From positions 9,336,706 to 9,400,705 of the forward strand of contig NC_088296.1 in the NCBI RefSeq assembly GCF_032854445.1: DNA of 64,000 nt, given 5' to 3'. The notes beneath the pieces are model-generated. The model was not told the origin of the DNA, did no database searches, and saw only the letters and a list, made by a program, of their open reading frames with translations. Below are positions 23,501 to 32,800 of this stretch, piece by piece. The translations under genes were made by a program, and so were the position numbers. The DNA comes from Liolophura sinensis. Its lineage: Eukaryota > Mollusca > Polyplacophora > Chitonida > Chitonidae. Every line of letters begins with the position of its first letter. Position 1 is the stretch's first letter.

Positions 23501-26500
23501 GTTTGTTGGCAAGATCTTTGTACGTCATGTTTTTCCGAACATCACGTGACTCAGGCTTGACAAATGGAAACTATGAATCACTCCATGGGGTATAGTAATA
23601 TTAAATATTAATTACAAAGTACATTACATATTTATATTGGCCCATTTTCGTTTTTCAGAAAGAATCGTCATACCTAGTGCAGTGGCTGGCGCCTTGTTTA
23701 TCGCCATTGTCGTTGTGATCGCAGTGATGTGGCGTCGCTCTCGGAGAAGAAGGTAGCTTTTAGGTTTCTTTTTATTGTCCTAATTTGTTCAGTGCTAGAG
23801 CCTTACTCCTGTATACAATGTCGCTAAACTCCATTCCCAGTCCCCTTACAAGTGTTCTTTTTAACAGTTGCCACAATATGGTTGGATTATTTCGGAGGTG
23901 GCGTTAAACCATTTACCTTCACTTTGCTATTTACGTCCATTTATGGTACTATGAGATGGATGACTTCATTTTCTGTGTTATCCTCAACCTCAGTTGTGTT
24001 GAGGACACAATTTTTGTCTTTTGTTTTGTAATATTTGTATGTTAGTCCCCAAGAAGTGGTTTATTTCATTTCGCTTAACCTCATTCCCATTGCCGTTATT
24101 TTACCATTGTGACCCATTGTTCTGGTATTACGATGTCACTCCCAAAAGAATTTGGTTATCGCATATTCCCTTTTGATGTGATATTAGTGCTATGGCAATG
24201 GTCTTCATTTAACATTCCGCCTTTTTTGTATGGAATCTTGATTTTGTTCTAAAAGTAGACGGATTCCTTCGCTCTTATTGCTTAAGTCTTGGTGCCTTGG
24301 TGACAATAAGCGGTCGACGACGCTCGGGTGGCCGTCTGCTCATTCGAACATTCATACTTGGGATTTTCCGTTGAACCTCAACCGGTCTAAAGCAGCCCAT
24401 ACACGATCAATGATATTGCACAATAGTATTGTGTGAACTGACATTGCGCAATTATATTGACCGTGTGTGGGTGATATTGAAGACTTGCGCAATCATATTG
24501 TGCAAGTCTCAGAATTTCAAAATCTAGTAGAAATTTTCAGACTTGCGCAATCATTTGATTGACGGTGTGTGGCATTGCTCAATTACATTGAGCAATATTC
24601 ATTTGAAGCGACAACTTTCTACTTTAAACATGACCACTACCCAGGAGAAAAAATTCTTGTTGGAGTGTATAGAACTCTATCGGGAACATCCCGTACTCTG
24701 GAATATTAAGAGCAAAGATTACAGCAATCGGAGAATGAAAGAGGAGGCATATAGAGTACTTGTAACAAAATTCAAAGAGAAATATCCCACTTGGGGAAAA
24801 GATGATGTGAAGAAAAAAACTCAATGCCCTACGAACCAACTTCCGGAAGGAACTTAAGAAAGTAATGGATTCCAAAAAATCTGGTGCTGGTAGTGATGAT
24901 GTGTATGAACCTACACCGTGGTATTATAATGCATTGTTATTCCTAACGGACCAAGAACAGCCAGCTTCATCGAGAAATTCCATAGAAACTGTAGAAAACA
25001 ATGAACTTGAAGAACAAATCCAGGTATGTTTTCATCTTGATATTTAACTTTATAATAATTATTATATAATTACAGTTATCATGGTTAAAGAGTTTTCTTT
25101 TCAATTCATTGACATTGGGCCGTATTCATAAATCGGGATCAATTCGAGATCATTTACCGATCGCGCGATATTTTCGATCGGAGTCAATTTTTTATTGTAA
25201 ATATGACAAAGTTTGTGAGCTTTGTGCTTGACGGAGAACCACATTTATTTGATCCGGACTCCAAACTTTACATATTTCATCATACGAAATTGATTATAAA
25301 CCCTGCATGAATATTACAATCAACGCGGATCGATTACATACAGTTACTGGCACTTTTCTGCTGAGAATCTGAGATCAACTGTCATAAAATTTGATCTCGA
25401 CTAAATATTATGCATTCCACGAGTCTATCAAGCAAACCTTGGTGTATTTACAATGAAATATTGGCCCCGATCGAGCTTGGTCACAATTCATGAATACGGA
25501 CCATTATATGGTGGAGTTCACTGTTTTTTCATTACTATGGTAACACATACAACAGTGTAGCAATGTTTGTTATTCCTCTGATTCCTCTTTTATTTCAACC
25601 ATGTGCAGCGTTCTTTTTGCCACGGGATTGCTCCTTTGCTATTGAAGTATTCCTTGTATAAATCACGGTAGTATTTTGCTTGTCACGACGCATTCGGCCC
25701 ATAGGTTGCCCGCAAACCTTCTAGGTTTCCCTGACGTTCACGCCATGATCCTTGGTGTACGACTCCATTATCATCTTCCCAATCAACTGTCCCGCTGGTG
25801 ATGTACGAACCAGATTTTGTTCTTAAATAGTTATGAAGATAGCAACATGCCAACGTAATTATTTGAGCTTTCTCAGGGATAAGTTGGATGGCTCGCTGAA
25901 ACACCCCAAATCTGGACGCCAGAATTCCAAAAACATTTTCCACTATACGCCGCGTTCTGCTTATACGGTAATTGTAAATGCATTGGTCCAAATCAAGTTT
26001 ACCGTCACCTTCCCCGCCGTAAGGCTTCATCAAATTTTCTCCCAAGGCGAAGGCGTCATCACCGAGGAATACATATGGCAGACATGCCTCATCGTTATCA
26101 TGTAGCTTCTCCGGTGCTGGTATACAGAGTTTGTTTTCCTCCATCATGCGTCCAAATGTACTATATGAAATAACTCCACCATCGGAAACGCGACCGTTGA
26201 TGCCTGCGTCCACCATGAAAAACTCATAATTAGCATTTACCACTGCCAATAATACAATGCTGAAAAAGCCTTTGTAGTTATAATAGAATGATCCAGAACC
26301 TGGGGGCTTTTTTATGGACACATGTTTGCCGTCAATCGCTCCAATGGCATGGGGAAAGTTCCATTTACCGCGAAATTTATCAGCCTCTAGCTTCCACTCA
26401 TCTTCCGTCTTCGGCATCTGAAATATAGAATTGTATTGTCATTTCAGGTTGAGACAGAAGATATCGCACAACATGAACCATCAACCACACCTGGGCCTGT

Positions 26501-28786
26501 CCCCTCCAAAGACACACAAAAATCTCGACAAAAGGACGCGCGAAAGAGTAAGCTGTCACGAGAACAGGAACTAATGGATTTGGCATGTAAACGACTTCGT
26601 GAGCCCGATGATGTTAATCTTGCCTTGGCAAAGACATGGGCCAACGAACTATCGCAAATGACACCGAATCAGCAATTATTTGCAAAAAAGGCTATTAATG
26701 ATATTTTATTTGAAGGCCAAATGGGTACTCTACGAAGAGACAGCGTTACAATCAACCAAATGCAGCAGTTCATTTGCCGACCTGGTACCCGGTACAGCAG
26801 TGCATCTGAATCAAGTTACATTAACAACCGCCCTGATACGCCATACAGCACTGTATCTGCACCAACATACAGTCGATCCTCGACACCTTTGCCGCCTCCT
26901 GAGGAGTCATCTTGTGGACTCGCTGATTATTTCTCTTCTTTTGTACCGTGAATGAAACAGTATTTGAACAATTTAAATTTGCAGTTGCTCCACAAAATTG
27001 GTGCAGACTTAACGATTTTGTTTTGGTAATTCATTTCTGAACTTTGTGATGACACATGTATATTTCTACATTTCTTAAATCAATAATAATAATAAACCGA
27101 ATTTAACAGAAATTGTGGTTTGTGCTTACCTTGATATATGGCCCAAGGCACGTGATGAGGGCCTCAAACGTCTCGATGACGATTTTTCCTATGGCCTGAG
27201 GTGATACAGCAGTGTGAAATTTCAAATCCTCGAAAGAATTCCCTGTAGCCAAATACCGTAGCGTAACTGAAAGTCGCTCACTAGGGGAAATCGGATCTCG
27301 CATAATTGTTTTTTGTTTTTCAATTAAAGGTGTTATCATATCCAGTAGTTCATCAAAACAATTTGCGTCCATTCTCAAGAAATTCCTGAAATCATCCGGC
27401 TCATTGTGGCGCAAGTCGAGTAATAATGATTGGTTTCCGAACTTTCGTCCACGCTCTAGAAACCATTGTTTCGCCCACAACCTTCGTCTTCTCCGTTTGC
27501 TACGTCTAGAGGCAAATACCAATGCGATAGCGATTGTTGGATCCATAGTGGCCAAAGTTTACAGTAGAAATGATACCATTTTGCTCAATACAATTGTGTG
27601 ATTTTATTGAATCGTGTGTGGCGACCAGAAAAAACCCTGAAGTCAATTGTGCAATACTATTGTGCAATATCATTGATCGTGTATGGGCCGCTTAAAATCA
27701 AGAGACGCACGCTTGGGAACATAACCACGTCACAACACTCCACCTTGGACGACACCATCTCAAAGCAGGGGGCTTACACAGGTGTTCAGGCCAGAAAATC
27801 ATTAACGTAGACGACAACAAACTCGCGCGAAATCATAAACAAGATAACATTTATTTCTTGTGTTTCAGTTTGAATTGATATATGTATAGAACAGATGGAC
27901 TAAAAATTAAAGTAACACAAAGACAAAATGATTTGCTGAAAACACATGTTTCACCCCTTTCCTTTGTGTGTGTATGGTCCTTTCCGTGACGCACTCGAAC
28001 GGGTGTTGAGAGCGGACAAGAGAAATTGGGGAGGATGGTTGTGTATTTGCCCTACGTTTGCGTCATTTTTGTGTAGAATAAATATGTAAAAGTTTAAAGG
28101 AGGATTATTAGAATATAAATAATAACTTTTTACCACAGGCATCCTAGGTCTTAAATTTCAACTCTTCCCCATTTACCGGTCTAATATCATCAAAAACGAC
28201 TCGACAAAAAGACATTATTTCTTAACTGAACAACACTTCTCTGGTTTGTCAGGTTAATAAGGTACTCATATATCTGTACGTCATACGACAGAAAGTTCAT
28301 CATTAAATTAATGTCACGGGTTTCCCCCGGTTTGTGCCCGGTTTCCTCATACCATAACCCTGACCTCCGTCGTTTAAGTGAAATATTCTTGAGTACGGCG
28401 TAAACTACCATGAAACAAATAAACAGTAACTTGTCAAAGGTCGAAGGTTTATCTCGGGTACCGCGGTATCCTTCAACCTCCCCCCCCCCCCCTCAAAAAA
28501 TGAAATGCAAAATTGAAGAATGAAAAAAATATGTAAGTAAATAACAAAATCAGTAAAAAGAGTATGTCAATTTTGCTGAAATACCTTTGCTCGCGTTTTC
28601 AGGCGGAGACTTATGGACGATGGTTCTAATGACGATAAGTGCAGTATTAGGATTCCTCGACCTCAGACCTGGGACACGGCGAACTTTAGAGACGATAAAA
28701 CATGGAAGAGTTACACAGTGTCGTACCCGGAACTCTTCCCTTACATTTTCTACAACAACGGTTTCCAAGATTCGAAACACGCGTAA
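17497..28786 (+). CDS. Gene A: EB-module type I membrane protein without mucin stalk
   Basis: Seven exons with GT-AG introns: 17497-17548, 17966-18109, 19617-19931 (shifted splice sites, see below), 22207-22257, 23346-23396, 23659-23752, 28603-28786. Together they give 891 bases in frame, 296 residues. Layout: signal peptide (1-18), one cysteine module, two more EB/EGF-like modules, two short Asn-glycosylated spacers, a transmembrane helix at about 208-230, an RRSRRRR stop-transfer and a ~60-residue tail rich in Asp and Tyr. EB modules occur in invertebrate extracellular and receptor proteins; the ligand is unknown. Relative to gene B it lacks the 694-codon Thr-rich exon and has the 51-base exon twice. 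With gene B's splice sites exon 3 would be frameshifted, so the locus may instead be a decaying copy. The last intron is swollen to 4.85 kb by a Harbinger transposon. Confidence 0.6.
17966..18109 (+). CDS. Gene A exon 2 (first cysteine module)
   Basis: Phase 1-1, 144 bases, acceptor TTTCAG and donor GTAAGT. The cysteine spacing is C-5-C-6-C-4-C-4-C-1-C, ending FVCMCDVGF, an EB/EGF-like module. It differs from the gene B exon at about a quarter of its residues while all cysteines are kept. Confidence 0.85.
18237..18590 (-). mobile_element. SINE, CACT-tail family, with perfect 10-bp target duplication
   Basis: The 354-base element in intron 2 of gene A is flanked by CGCACGATGA at 18227-18236 and 18591-18600. 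The tRNA-like head is at the 18590 end (minus-strand sense). It is absent from gene B. Confidence 0.9.
18844..19562 (-). mobile_element. Internally deleted Tc1/mariner element
   Basis: Terminal inverted repeats of about 27 bases (AACTCTGTCAAGAAAGAAAC at 18844 and its complement ending at 19562, 2 mismatches near the ends) are flanked by TA on both sides (18842-18843, 19563-19564), the Tc1 target. On the minus strand it starts with [14 protein letters not shown], typical of a Tc1 transposase N-terminus, then a frameshifted helix-turn-helix part, and ends with [13 protein letters not shown], typical of the C-terminus. The catalytic middle is missing, so it is non-autonomous. It lies in intron 2 of gene A, ending 54 bases before exon 3, and is absent from gene B. 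Confidence 0.9.
19617..19931 (+). CDS. Gene A exon 3 (two EB-like modules, shifted splice sites)
   Basis: The cysteine-rich reading runs from [14 protein letters not shown] (19633 on) to [12 protein letters not shown]. Compared with gene B there is one extra A in the AAA run at 19631-19633 and one missing G at the donor (AACGTAGGTG in place of AACGGTAAGTG). With the B-type acceptor (after CAG at 19612) the frame hits TGA near 19695. Using the AG of the adjacent TTAG (19615-19616) and the GT at 19932 gives 315 bases, exactly the length in gene B, in phase 1-1. The stronger-looking GTAGGT donor at 19928 would break the frame. Two N-glycosylation sequons (NFS, NCT) are present. Confidence 0.6.
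19932..21110. repeat. Degenerate ~40-bp satellite in intron 3 of gene A
   Basis: Imperfect units combine AAACCGAACTGTACTG with GCGATCACCATACTGTACTGTT. A SINE (20721-20981) interrupts the array. The right arm has the equivalent array at about 43150-43840. At 20045-20143 the array contains a decayed copy of the exon 3 end ([15 protein letters not shown]) followed by GTGGGT, matching the 207-bp units of gene B. Confidence 0.75.
20721..20981 (+). mobile_element. Full-length SINE, AAATAAAT-tail family, perfect 13-bp target duplication
   Basis: This is the reference copy for the window: head GGGGCCTCCGTGGCCTCAGT, A-box-like GGTTAGCGCGC, B-box-like GTGAGTTCAAGTCC, 3' end GTAAAACACCAATC then (AAATAAAT)n. 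The duplication CAATCTGAGTTCT is at 20708-20720 and 20982-20994. The perfect duplication means a recent insertion, inside the satellite of intron 3. Confidence 0.95.
21385..21960. repeat. 28-bp minisatellite (~20 copies) in intron 3 of gene A
   Basis: The consensus unit is AATTTATAAAGCGGGTCGCC followed by TTCCCAAA. The right-arm equivalent (about 42700-42850) holds only 4-5 recognisable units. The open frames with WEGDP or AGRLP periodicity come from the repeat and are not genes. Confidence 0.85.
22207..22257 (+). CDS. Gene A exon 4a (glycosylated spacer)
   Basis: It is 51 bases, phase 1-1, acceptor TTTCAG, donor GTAATT, reading [17 protein letters not shown]. Sequons are NGT and NIS. It is orthologous to the single gene B exon at 42403-42453, including the flanking introns. 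Confidence 0.75.
23165..23240 (+). pseudogene. Relic 5' edge of the lost mucin exon
   Basis: The intron 3' end CTTAATGGTTTTGTGCTTTCC plus TGCAG at 23151-23176 matches the acceptor region of gene B's Thr-rich exon (minus strand, around 41565-41600). After it the A copy reads [10 protein letters not shown] and soon stops, with no Thr-rich sequence. This indicates the stalk exon was deleted from A rather than newly gained in B. Confidence 0.6.
23346..23396 (+). CDS. Gene A exon 4b (tandem copy of exon 4)
   Basis: It is 51 bases, phase 1-1, reading [17 protein letters not shown] with sequons NET, NIT and NST. About 180 bases of upstream intron are also similar between 22060-22206 and 23215-23345, so the duplication included intron. 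It occupies the position where gene B has its mucin exon. Confidence 0.75.
23659..23752 (+). CDS. Gene A transmembrane exon
   Basis: It is 94 bases, entering in phase 1 and leaving in phase 2. It encodes a hydrophobic helix ([20 protein letters not shown]) followed by WRRSRRR, a stop-transfer. Orthologous to 38775-38868. Confidence 0.85.
23867..23922 (+). mobile_element. SINE tail relic shared by both arms
   Basis: The strings GCCACAATATGG and GGTGGCGTTAAACCATT resemble the small insert at 1864-1920. The same relic is in the right arm at about 38605-38660, so it predates the duplication. Confidence 0.5.
24630..26951 (+). pseudogene. Harbinger MADF-BESS accessory protein, one-base frameshift
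   Basis: Exon 1 (24630-25023) encodes a MADF domain ([16 protein letters not shown] ... [19 protein letters not shown]), the Myb/SANT-like DNA-binding partner of Harbinger transposases. Exon 2 (26448-26951) begins [11 protein letters not shown] and ends with a BESS-like helix ([20 protein letters not shown]) and a Ser/Pro/Thr tail. Splice sites CAG|GTATGT and TTTCAG|GTT join in phase 0. In exon 1 the A run at about 24812-24818 has seven A's; six would keep the MADF frame running into [15 protein letters not shown]. As written the protein stops about 10 codons later. It may be a true null or a homopolymer error. Confidence 0.8.
25048..25682. other. Harbinger internal noncoding part
   Basis: It lies in the MADF intron, downstream of the transposase stop. 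A/T-rich with no open frame of note. At 25100-25500 a GGCCGTATTCATAAAT...ATTCATGAATACGGACC pair forms a ~390-base inverted-end segment (25122 and 25487-25503), possibly a small nested MITE. Confidence 0.4.
25683..27555 (-). CDS. PIF/Harbinger DDE transposase, two exons
   Basis: Exon 1 is 27555-27130 (142 codons, basic N-terminus [11 protein letters not shown], then the helix-rich region ending LGPYIK) and exon 2 is 26417-25683 (244 codons). Donor AAG|GTAAGC and acceptor TTTCAG|ATG join in phase 0, for 386 residues, a normal length. Catalytic residues are all present: Asp ~171 in GAIDGKHV, Asp ~262 in FLGDDAF, Glu ~302 in [15 protein letters not shown]; the GRVSDGGV block is also intact. No stop or frameshift is visible, so the enzyme could be functional. 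The first exon lies close to the 27692 end; the intron holds exon 2 of the antisense MADF gene. Confidence 0.9.
27696..28312. other. Intron sequence of gene A without right-arm match
   Basis: This is part of the 4.85 kb last intron. The matching gene B intron is only about 310 bases, so this stretch is another insertion or a loss in B. No coding potential is recognised. Confidence 0.4.
28313..28428 (+). mobile_element. SINE 3' half, AAATAAAT-tail family
   Basis: It is 5'-truncated, with the GGTTTCCCCCGG...GTGCCCGGTTTCCTC centre and the TTCTTGAGTACGGCGTAAAC end. A C-run and A-rich tract follow at 28481-28505. Confidence 0.85.
28603..28786 (+). CDS. Gene A last exon (cytoplasmic tail)
   Basis: It is 184 bases, acceptor CGTTTTCAG, ending TAA. 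The tail contains the block [14 protein letters not shown], also present in gene B, and a Tyr cluster ([13 protein letters not shown]). YPEL fits the YxxPhi sorting pattern; gene B has YPEH there, so the motif is not conserved. Confidence 0.85.
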
Positions 28787-29575
28787 TAGACAGGGAGATA
28801 ACTCATGGCTTTTGAATTTGATGTTAGCCTTTGGTTTTTCCCTTTGTTTTCAGCACCAAAGAATGTTTTCACGCGTTCTTTTTTCTCCTTTCAACAACGT
28901 CAGCAGGAAATTTGTTTATATTAAAACTTGACAAATATATGCATTATCCTTATTCCATGTGAGCACAAGATGATTCTATCGTGTCACCTGAAACAGTGCT
29001 GTTGACGACATCTTGATAGGCTTATAGGTCCGAGTAAGCCTAAACAGCGCCAGGTATGTCGTAAAGGATACAAAGGTCAAGCTTGTCTAGTGGTGGCAGT
29101 GACATAACGTGGGTGGAGAGAGCCGGACATCCACTGTAAGGAGTATATGTCCGACTTGGAATAAGTTGAGGCCTGGGTTATTTCCCCTTTCACTTTTAAA
29201 ATACAGTCAGTACATAGATTAGTTTTGTCCTACCACTCTCGATTCACGCAAAACATTGTTGTGCAAATTTGGTAAAGCATGTATGCGTGCGTGTATGTAT
29301 GTATCCTTGGGTTTTGACATCATGCTTAACAGTTTTGTCAGTTAGAATGAAGAGTCATTAGGTGTGTGCCCATATAGGCCTACTGTGTGTTCTTGTGGCA
29401 GGGCCAGTTCATGTTGCCAAAATGCTAATCGGTAAATTATGGTAAGGTATTGATTGTCGATCACATCATATATCAATTTCACTTTAATCTGACGTACATG
29501 AGACAATGTTGATATATAAGACATCAGAACTTCTAATGGCTAACGTTTTCCGTCTGATGTACGTAAAGTCAAATG
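28787..29575. other. 3' flank of gene A, inner end of left arm
   Basis: It aligns with 38280-37570. The block 28957-29105 is especially similar to 38115-37970. At 29300-29440 lies an old relic resembling the CACT-tail SINE (TTGGGTTTTGACATCATGCTTAACAG), also present in the right arm at about 37700-37820. No canonical AATAAA was found close to the stop. Confidence 0.5.
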
Positions 29576-30019
29576 TGCTGTGCATCCATGTCAGAATTAT
29601 TATGGTTGTTTTTTGTGGTGGTCGCTATTCTTTAAATTGAACAGAGAGCCAGTCGCTAAAGCTGACTTAATTATTAAAGTAGTATTTCAGAAATGTTCTA
29701 AAAGTATATTTAAAATTCTACACCGCTTATCAACAAAATAAATAGTAAAGAATAGTCAGTACCTAGCCATTCATTTGGTGACGTCATTTTGGCATGTTAT
29801 AGCTGTCTAGAGTGACTTCACAGAACCTAGAAGCTCTCCCCAACCACAGGTATTACAGGTAGCTGATAAATGTGTGGCTCAAAATGCACCAGTTTAACAC
29901 TTTGACTAACCGCAAAATCCAATTTCTTGCTCCGTTATCTGTCTATCCACAAAAAGAAACCACACTGACAATTGAGAGGTTAAAAGGGTTTTTGACTCAT
30001 CAGCCAATTATCACGTGAC
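29576..30019. other. Start of the central spacer, no feature
   Basis: Arm homology has ended and block X-prime has not begun. I see no gene or repeat here. Confidence 0.4.
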
Positions 30020-30204
30020 TTTTCTTTATCCCATGCAATTGGAGAAGATGATGATGATAGCAAAATGCTGTTTGCCATTTCTTAAAAAAAATGACTTTGT
30101 AGGAAGAGCTGTCAAAGCTAGTAAAAAATAAATCTACGAAAACCTCTTAGTGGCCATAACATAATTTGCAACACCCGTGGAAGCTTTACCGCATGGTTGA
30201 TTTA

Positions 30205-30342
30205 TTTATTTATTTATTTATTTCGCATTTAACAGAGGCCGAGAGAAACCCACGCCCATCTGCAGGTTGCTGGCAGACCTTCCCACGTACGACCGGGAAG
30301 GAAGTCAACGTCAGTTGGACTTGAACTCACAGCAACCGCACA
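30205..30342 (-). mobile_element. SINE fragment, AAATAAAT-tail family
   Basis: Minus strand, with a (TTTA)n tail at 30205 and the B-box side (GGACTTGAACTCACAGCAACCG) abutting the minisatellite. There is an internal deletion between the tail and the GGCCGAGAGAAACCC part. Confidence 0.75.
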
Positions 30343-31145
30343 TATACACATCAAGCTGTAGAGGTACATACCAAGCTGTACGTGTACATATCAAGCTGTA
30401 GAGGTACATATCAAGCTGTAGAGGTACATAACAAGCTGTACATGTACATATCAAGCTGTAGAGGTACATACCAAGCTGTACATGTACATATCAAGCTGTA
30501 GATGTACATACCAAGCTGTACATGCACATATCAAGCTGCAGAGGTACATACCAAGCTGTACATGTAGATATCAAGCTGTAGAGGTACATACCAAGCTGTA
30601 CATGTACATATCAAGCTGTACATGTACATATCAAGCTGTAGAGGTACATACCAAGATGTACATGTACATATCAAGCTGTAGAGGTACATAACAAGCTGTA
30701 CATGTATATATCAGGCTGTAAATGTACATACTAAGCTGTACATGTACATATCAACCTGCAGAGGTACATACCAAGCTGTACATGTACATATCAAGCTGTA
30801 GAGGTACATATCAAGCTGTACATGTACATATCAAGCTGTAGAGGTACATATTAAGCTGTATATGTACATATCAAGCTGTAGATGACATACCAAGCTGTAC
30901 ATGTACATATCAAGCTGTAGAGGCACATACCAAGCTGTACATGTACATATCAAACTGTAAAAGTACATACCAAACTGTACATGTACATATCAAGTTGCAG
31001 AGGTACATACTAAGCTGTACATGTACATATCAAGCTGTAGAGATACATATCAAGCTGTACATATACACATCAAGCAGTAGAGGTACCTATCAAGCTGTAC
31101 ATGTACATATCAAGCTGTAGAGGTACATACCAAGCTGTACATGGA
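30343..31145. repeat. 20-bp minisatellite, about 40 copies
   Basis: Two alternating 20-base variants, CATATCAAGCTGTAGAGGTA and CATACCAAGCTGTACATGTA, form a roughly 40-base higher-order unit. There are no unique spacers, so it is not CRISPR-like. It starts exactly at the SINE fragment. Confidence 0.95.
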
Positions 31146-31232
31146 TATGTAAAAATTCCTTGAAATACAAATGACATTAAACCAATGGAATGAAGGTAAG
31201 ATATCAGTTTATCAATGATTTCTATGTACCAT

Positions 31233-31760
31233 TTACCGGGACAACTTAGTCAGAGTCAAGTTTTTGTTCTGGCATTGTGTATACTTGGACTGTGGTAACC
31301 CCGCCCACTTTTTCTCCTCTGTCCACGCTCCGTGACATGGCTTACAGCTACACGTTCCAGACTTGCATTCCGCTCCGATGCCGCAATTATTGGATTTGTT
31401 GCAAAGGTCACCGAGTGCAACATGGGCGGTACTGATAAACCTATCGTGGAAAGAAAACTGACCTCGCACTCACAGGTGTGATTGGCAGAGCAGATGAAAT
31501 GCCTGGGCAAACAGTCCTTCGTTGTGTTACACGGATCACCAATAACACCAGCTGGAGGTGAACAAAACCAAATTTAAATCCGTAGTCACATGGGTGATTT
31601 ATTGCTCGAAGATTTTGTTTGTACGTCTTTGGCGTTATGCAGTATACATTTACTTCATTACCTATGTAAGATATTAACTGAGGGCCGTGTGCAAATACAC
31701 ATGATGTAGAGATGACCATTGGAACAAGTAAAACGTTTGTTTGCTTGTTAGATTTGCTTT
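31233..31760 (-). pseudogene. Third EB-module paralogue fragment, frameshifted
   Basis: On the minus strand 31548-31460 reads GDPCNTTKDCLPRHFICSAN then HTCECE, preceded by an acceptor-like CACCTCCAG at 31556-31548. After CECE the frame shifts and 31425-31240 reads GDLCNKSNNCGIGAECKSG, TCSC, then HGAWTEEKKWAGLPQSKYTQC. The last part parallels [20 protein letters not shown] of genes A and B. Further upstream (31719-31660) an ATG opens MVISTSCVFAHGPQ up to ACATAG|GTAATG, a weak signal-peptide candidate. No transmembrane exon was found nearby. I interpret it as a broken relative; a very short intron at the shift is unlikely. Confidence 0.65.
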
Positions 31761-32270
31761 TATGAACTGTTTTACATGTTTTTCTTGGGATTTGAATTGG
31801 TACAAAGCAAGGTTCAGCTGTACCGGACTACCCTACAAACGCCGGTATATAGCAGTTCTAAGCCCTTAGTCAACCAAACATGTGCCTGGGTAAAACCACC
31901 GCCTTTGGCCAGTGACTTCAAAAACCTACTGAATTCAAGATTTCTATGTATCAAGTATTAAAAAGTGCAAAGGTCGTGACACATGTTTTCCAGACACCAC
32001 TAGTTGACCCATCACTATGACCCCCAGTGACCTTAGCGTTGATGACGATTTCTCTACAAAATTTGCTAACTGTGTGACGGAATAAAGTGACTGTCCCAGT
32101 TATGTTCAACTCGCTCTCACTGTGAGAGGTATGGCAGTGTGCGAGAAAATTGCAGTCGCTGAAATATTTGACATGACGAGCATGGCACTGTGGCAGAAAA
32201 CTGGAATTTTTGTCACTGGAACAGGAAACTAAAGAATGTGCTGTATTTTGACATTGGAAAAGTGGATAAA
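31761..32270. other. Spacer sequence without recognised feature
   Basis: No gene, SINE or array is seen. The 61-codon open stretch at 31776 has no supporting signal. Confidence 0.35.
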
Positions 32271-32274
32271 ATGC

Positions 32275-32800
32275 TATTCTTCTAACGCGAGGATATTCTC
32301 GACTTGTCCAATAGATGGTATTCTTCTAACACGGGGATATTGTAGACTTGGCCTATAGATGATATTCTTCTAACGCGGGGATATTCTCGACTTGTCCAAT
32401 AGATGGTATTCTTCTAACACGGGGATATTGTAGACTTGGCCTATAGATGATATTCTTCTAACGCGGGGATATTTCCGACTTGGCCAATAAATGCTATTCT
32501 TCTAACACGGGGATATTGTAGACTTGGCCAATAGATGCTATTCTTCTAACGCGGGGATATTTTCGACTTGGCCAAAAGATGCTATTCTTCTAACACGGGG
32601 ATATTGTAGACTTGGCCTATAGATGCTATTCTTCTAACGCGGGGATATTTTCGACTTGGCCAATAGATGCTATTCTTCTAACACGGGGATATTGTAGACT
32701 TGGCCTATAGATGCTATTCTTCTAACGCGGAGACATTCCCGACTTGGCCAATAAATGCTATTCCTCGAACGCGGGGATATTCCTGACTTGGCCAATATTT
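32275..32800. repeat. 44-bp minisatellite, about 12 copies
   Basis: The unit is CTATTCTTCTAACGCGGGGA followed by TATTTTCGACTTGGCCAATAGATG. Two variants alternate (GCGGGG/CTCGAC and ACGGGG/GTAGAC), giving an 88-base higher-order period. Confidence 0.9.

Larger units (their letters stand above)
24391..27692. mobile_element. PIF/Harbinger DNA transposon, complete ends
   Basis: The 3302-base element lies in the last intron of gene A. Terminal inverted repeats of 41 bases (24391-24431 and 27652-27692, one mismatch, starting AGCAGCCCATACACGATCAA / AGCGGCCC...) are flanked by a TAA target duplication (24388-24390, 27693-27695), the 3-bp target of this superfamily. Subterminal ATTGCGCAAT-like words recur at 24440-24600. 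It carries the two genes typical of the superfamily, a DDE transposase (minus) and a MADF/Myb-like partner (plus), which interleave: each gene's intron contains an exon of the other. The right arm lacks it. Confidence 0.95.
1313..29575 (+). repeat. Left arm of giant inverted repeat
   Basis: This arm is collinear with 37570-58993 read on the opposite strand. Shared anchors include the AT-rich stretch at 1313-1470 (58993-58840), 2394-2416 (57807-57787), 7690-7708 (57631-57613), the 90-bp tandem repeats at 8286-8528 (57050-56836), a nearly identical 103-base segment at 11106-11208 (55183-55081), the EB-module gene at 17497-28786 (46933-38281) and 28957-29105 (38115-37970). Flanking noncoding sequence differs by roughly 5 percent where I compared it (about 12 differences in 220 bases after 11208). 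The left arm is longer mainly because of private insertions at about 2480-7640, 18237-18590, 18844-19562, 20721-20981 and 24391-27692. Boundaries are read by eye and are good to about 20-50 bases. Confidence 0.9.

Noticed and set aside
30343-31145. CRISPR-like array of 20-bp units
   Set aside because: No unique spacers; units abut directly, eukaryotic context; it is a minisatellite.
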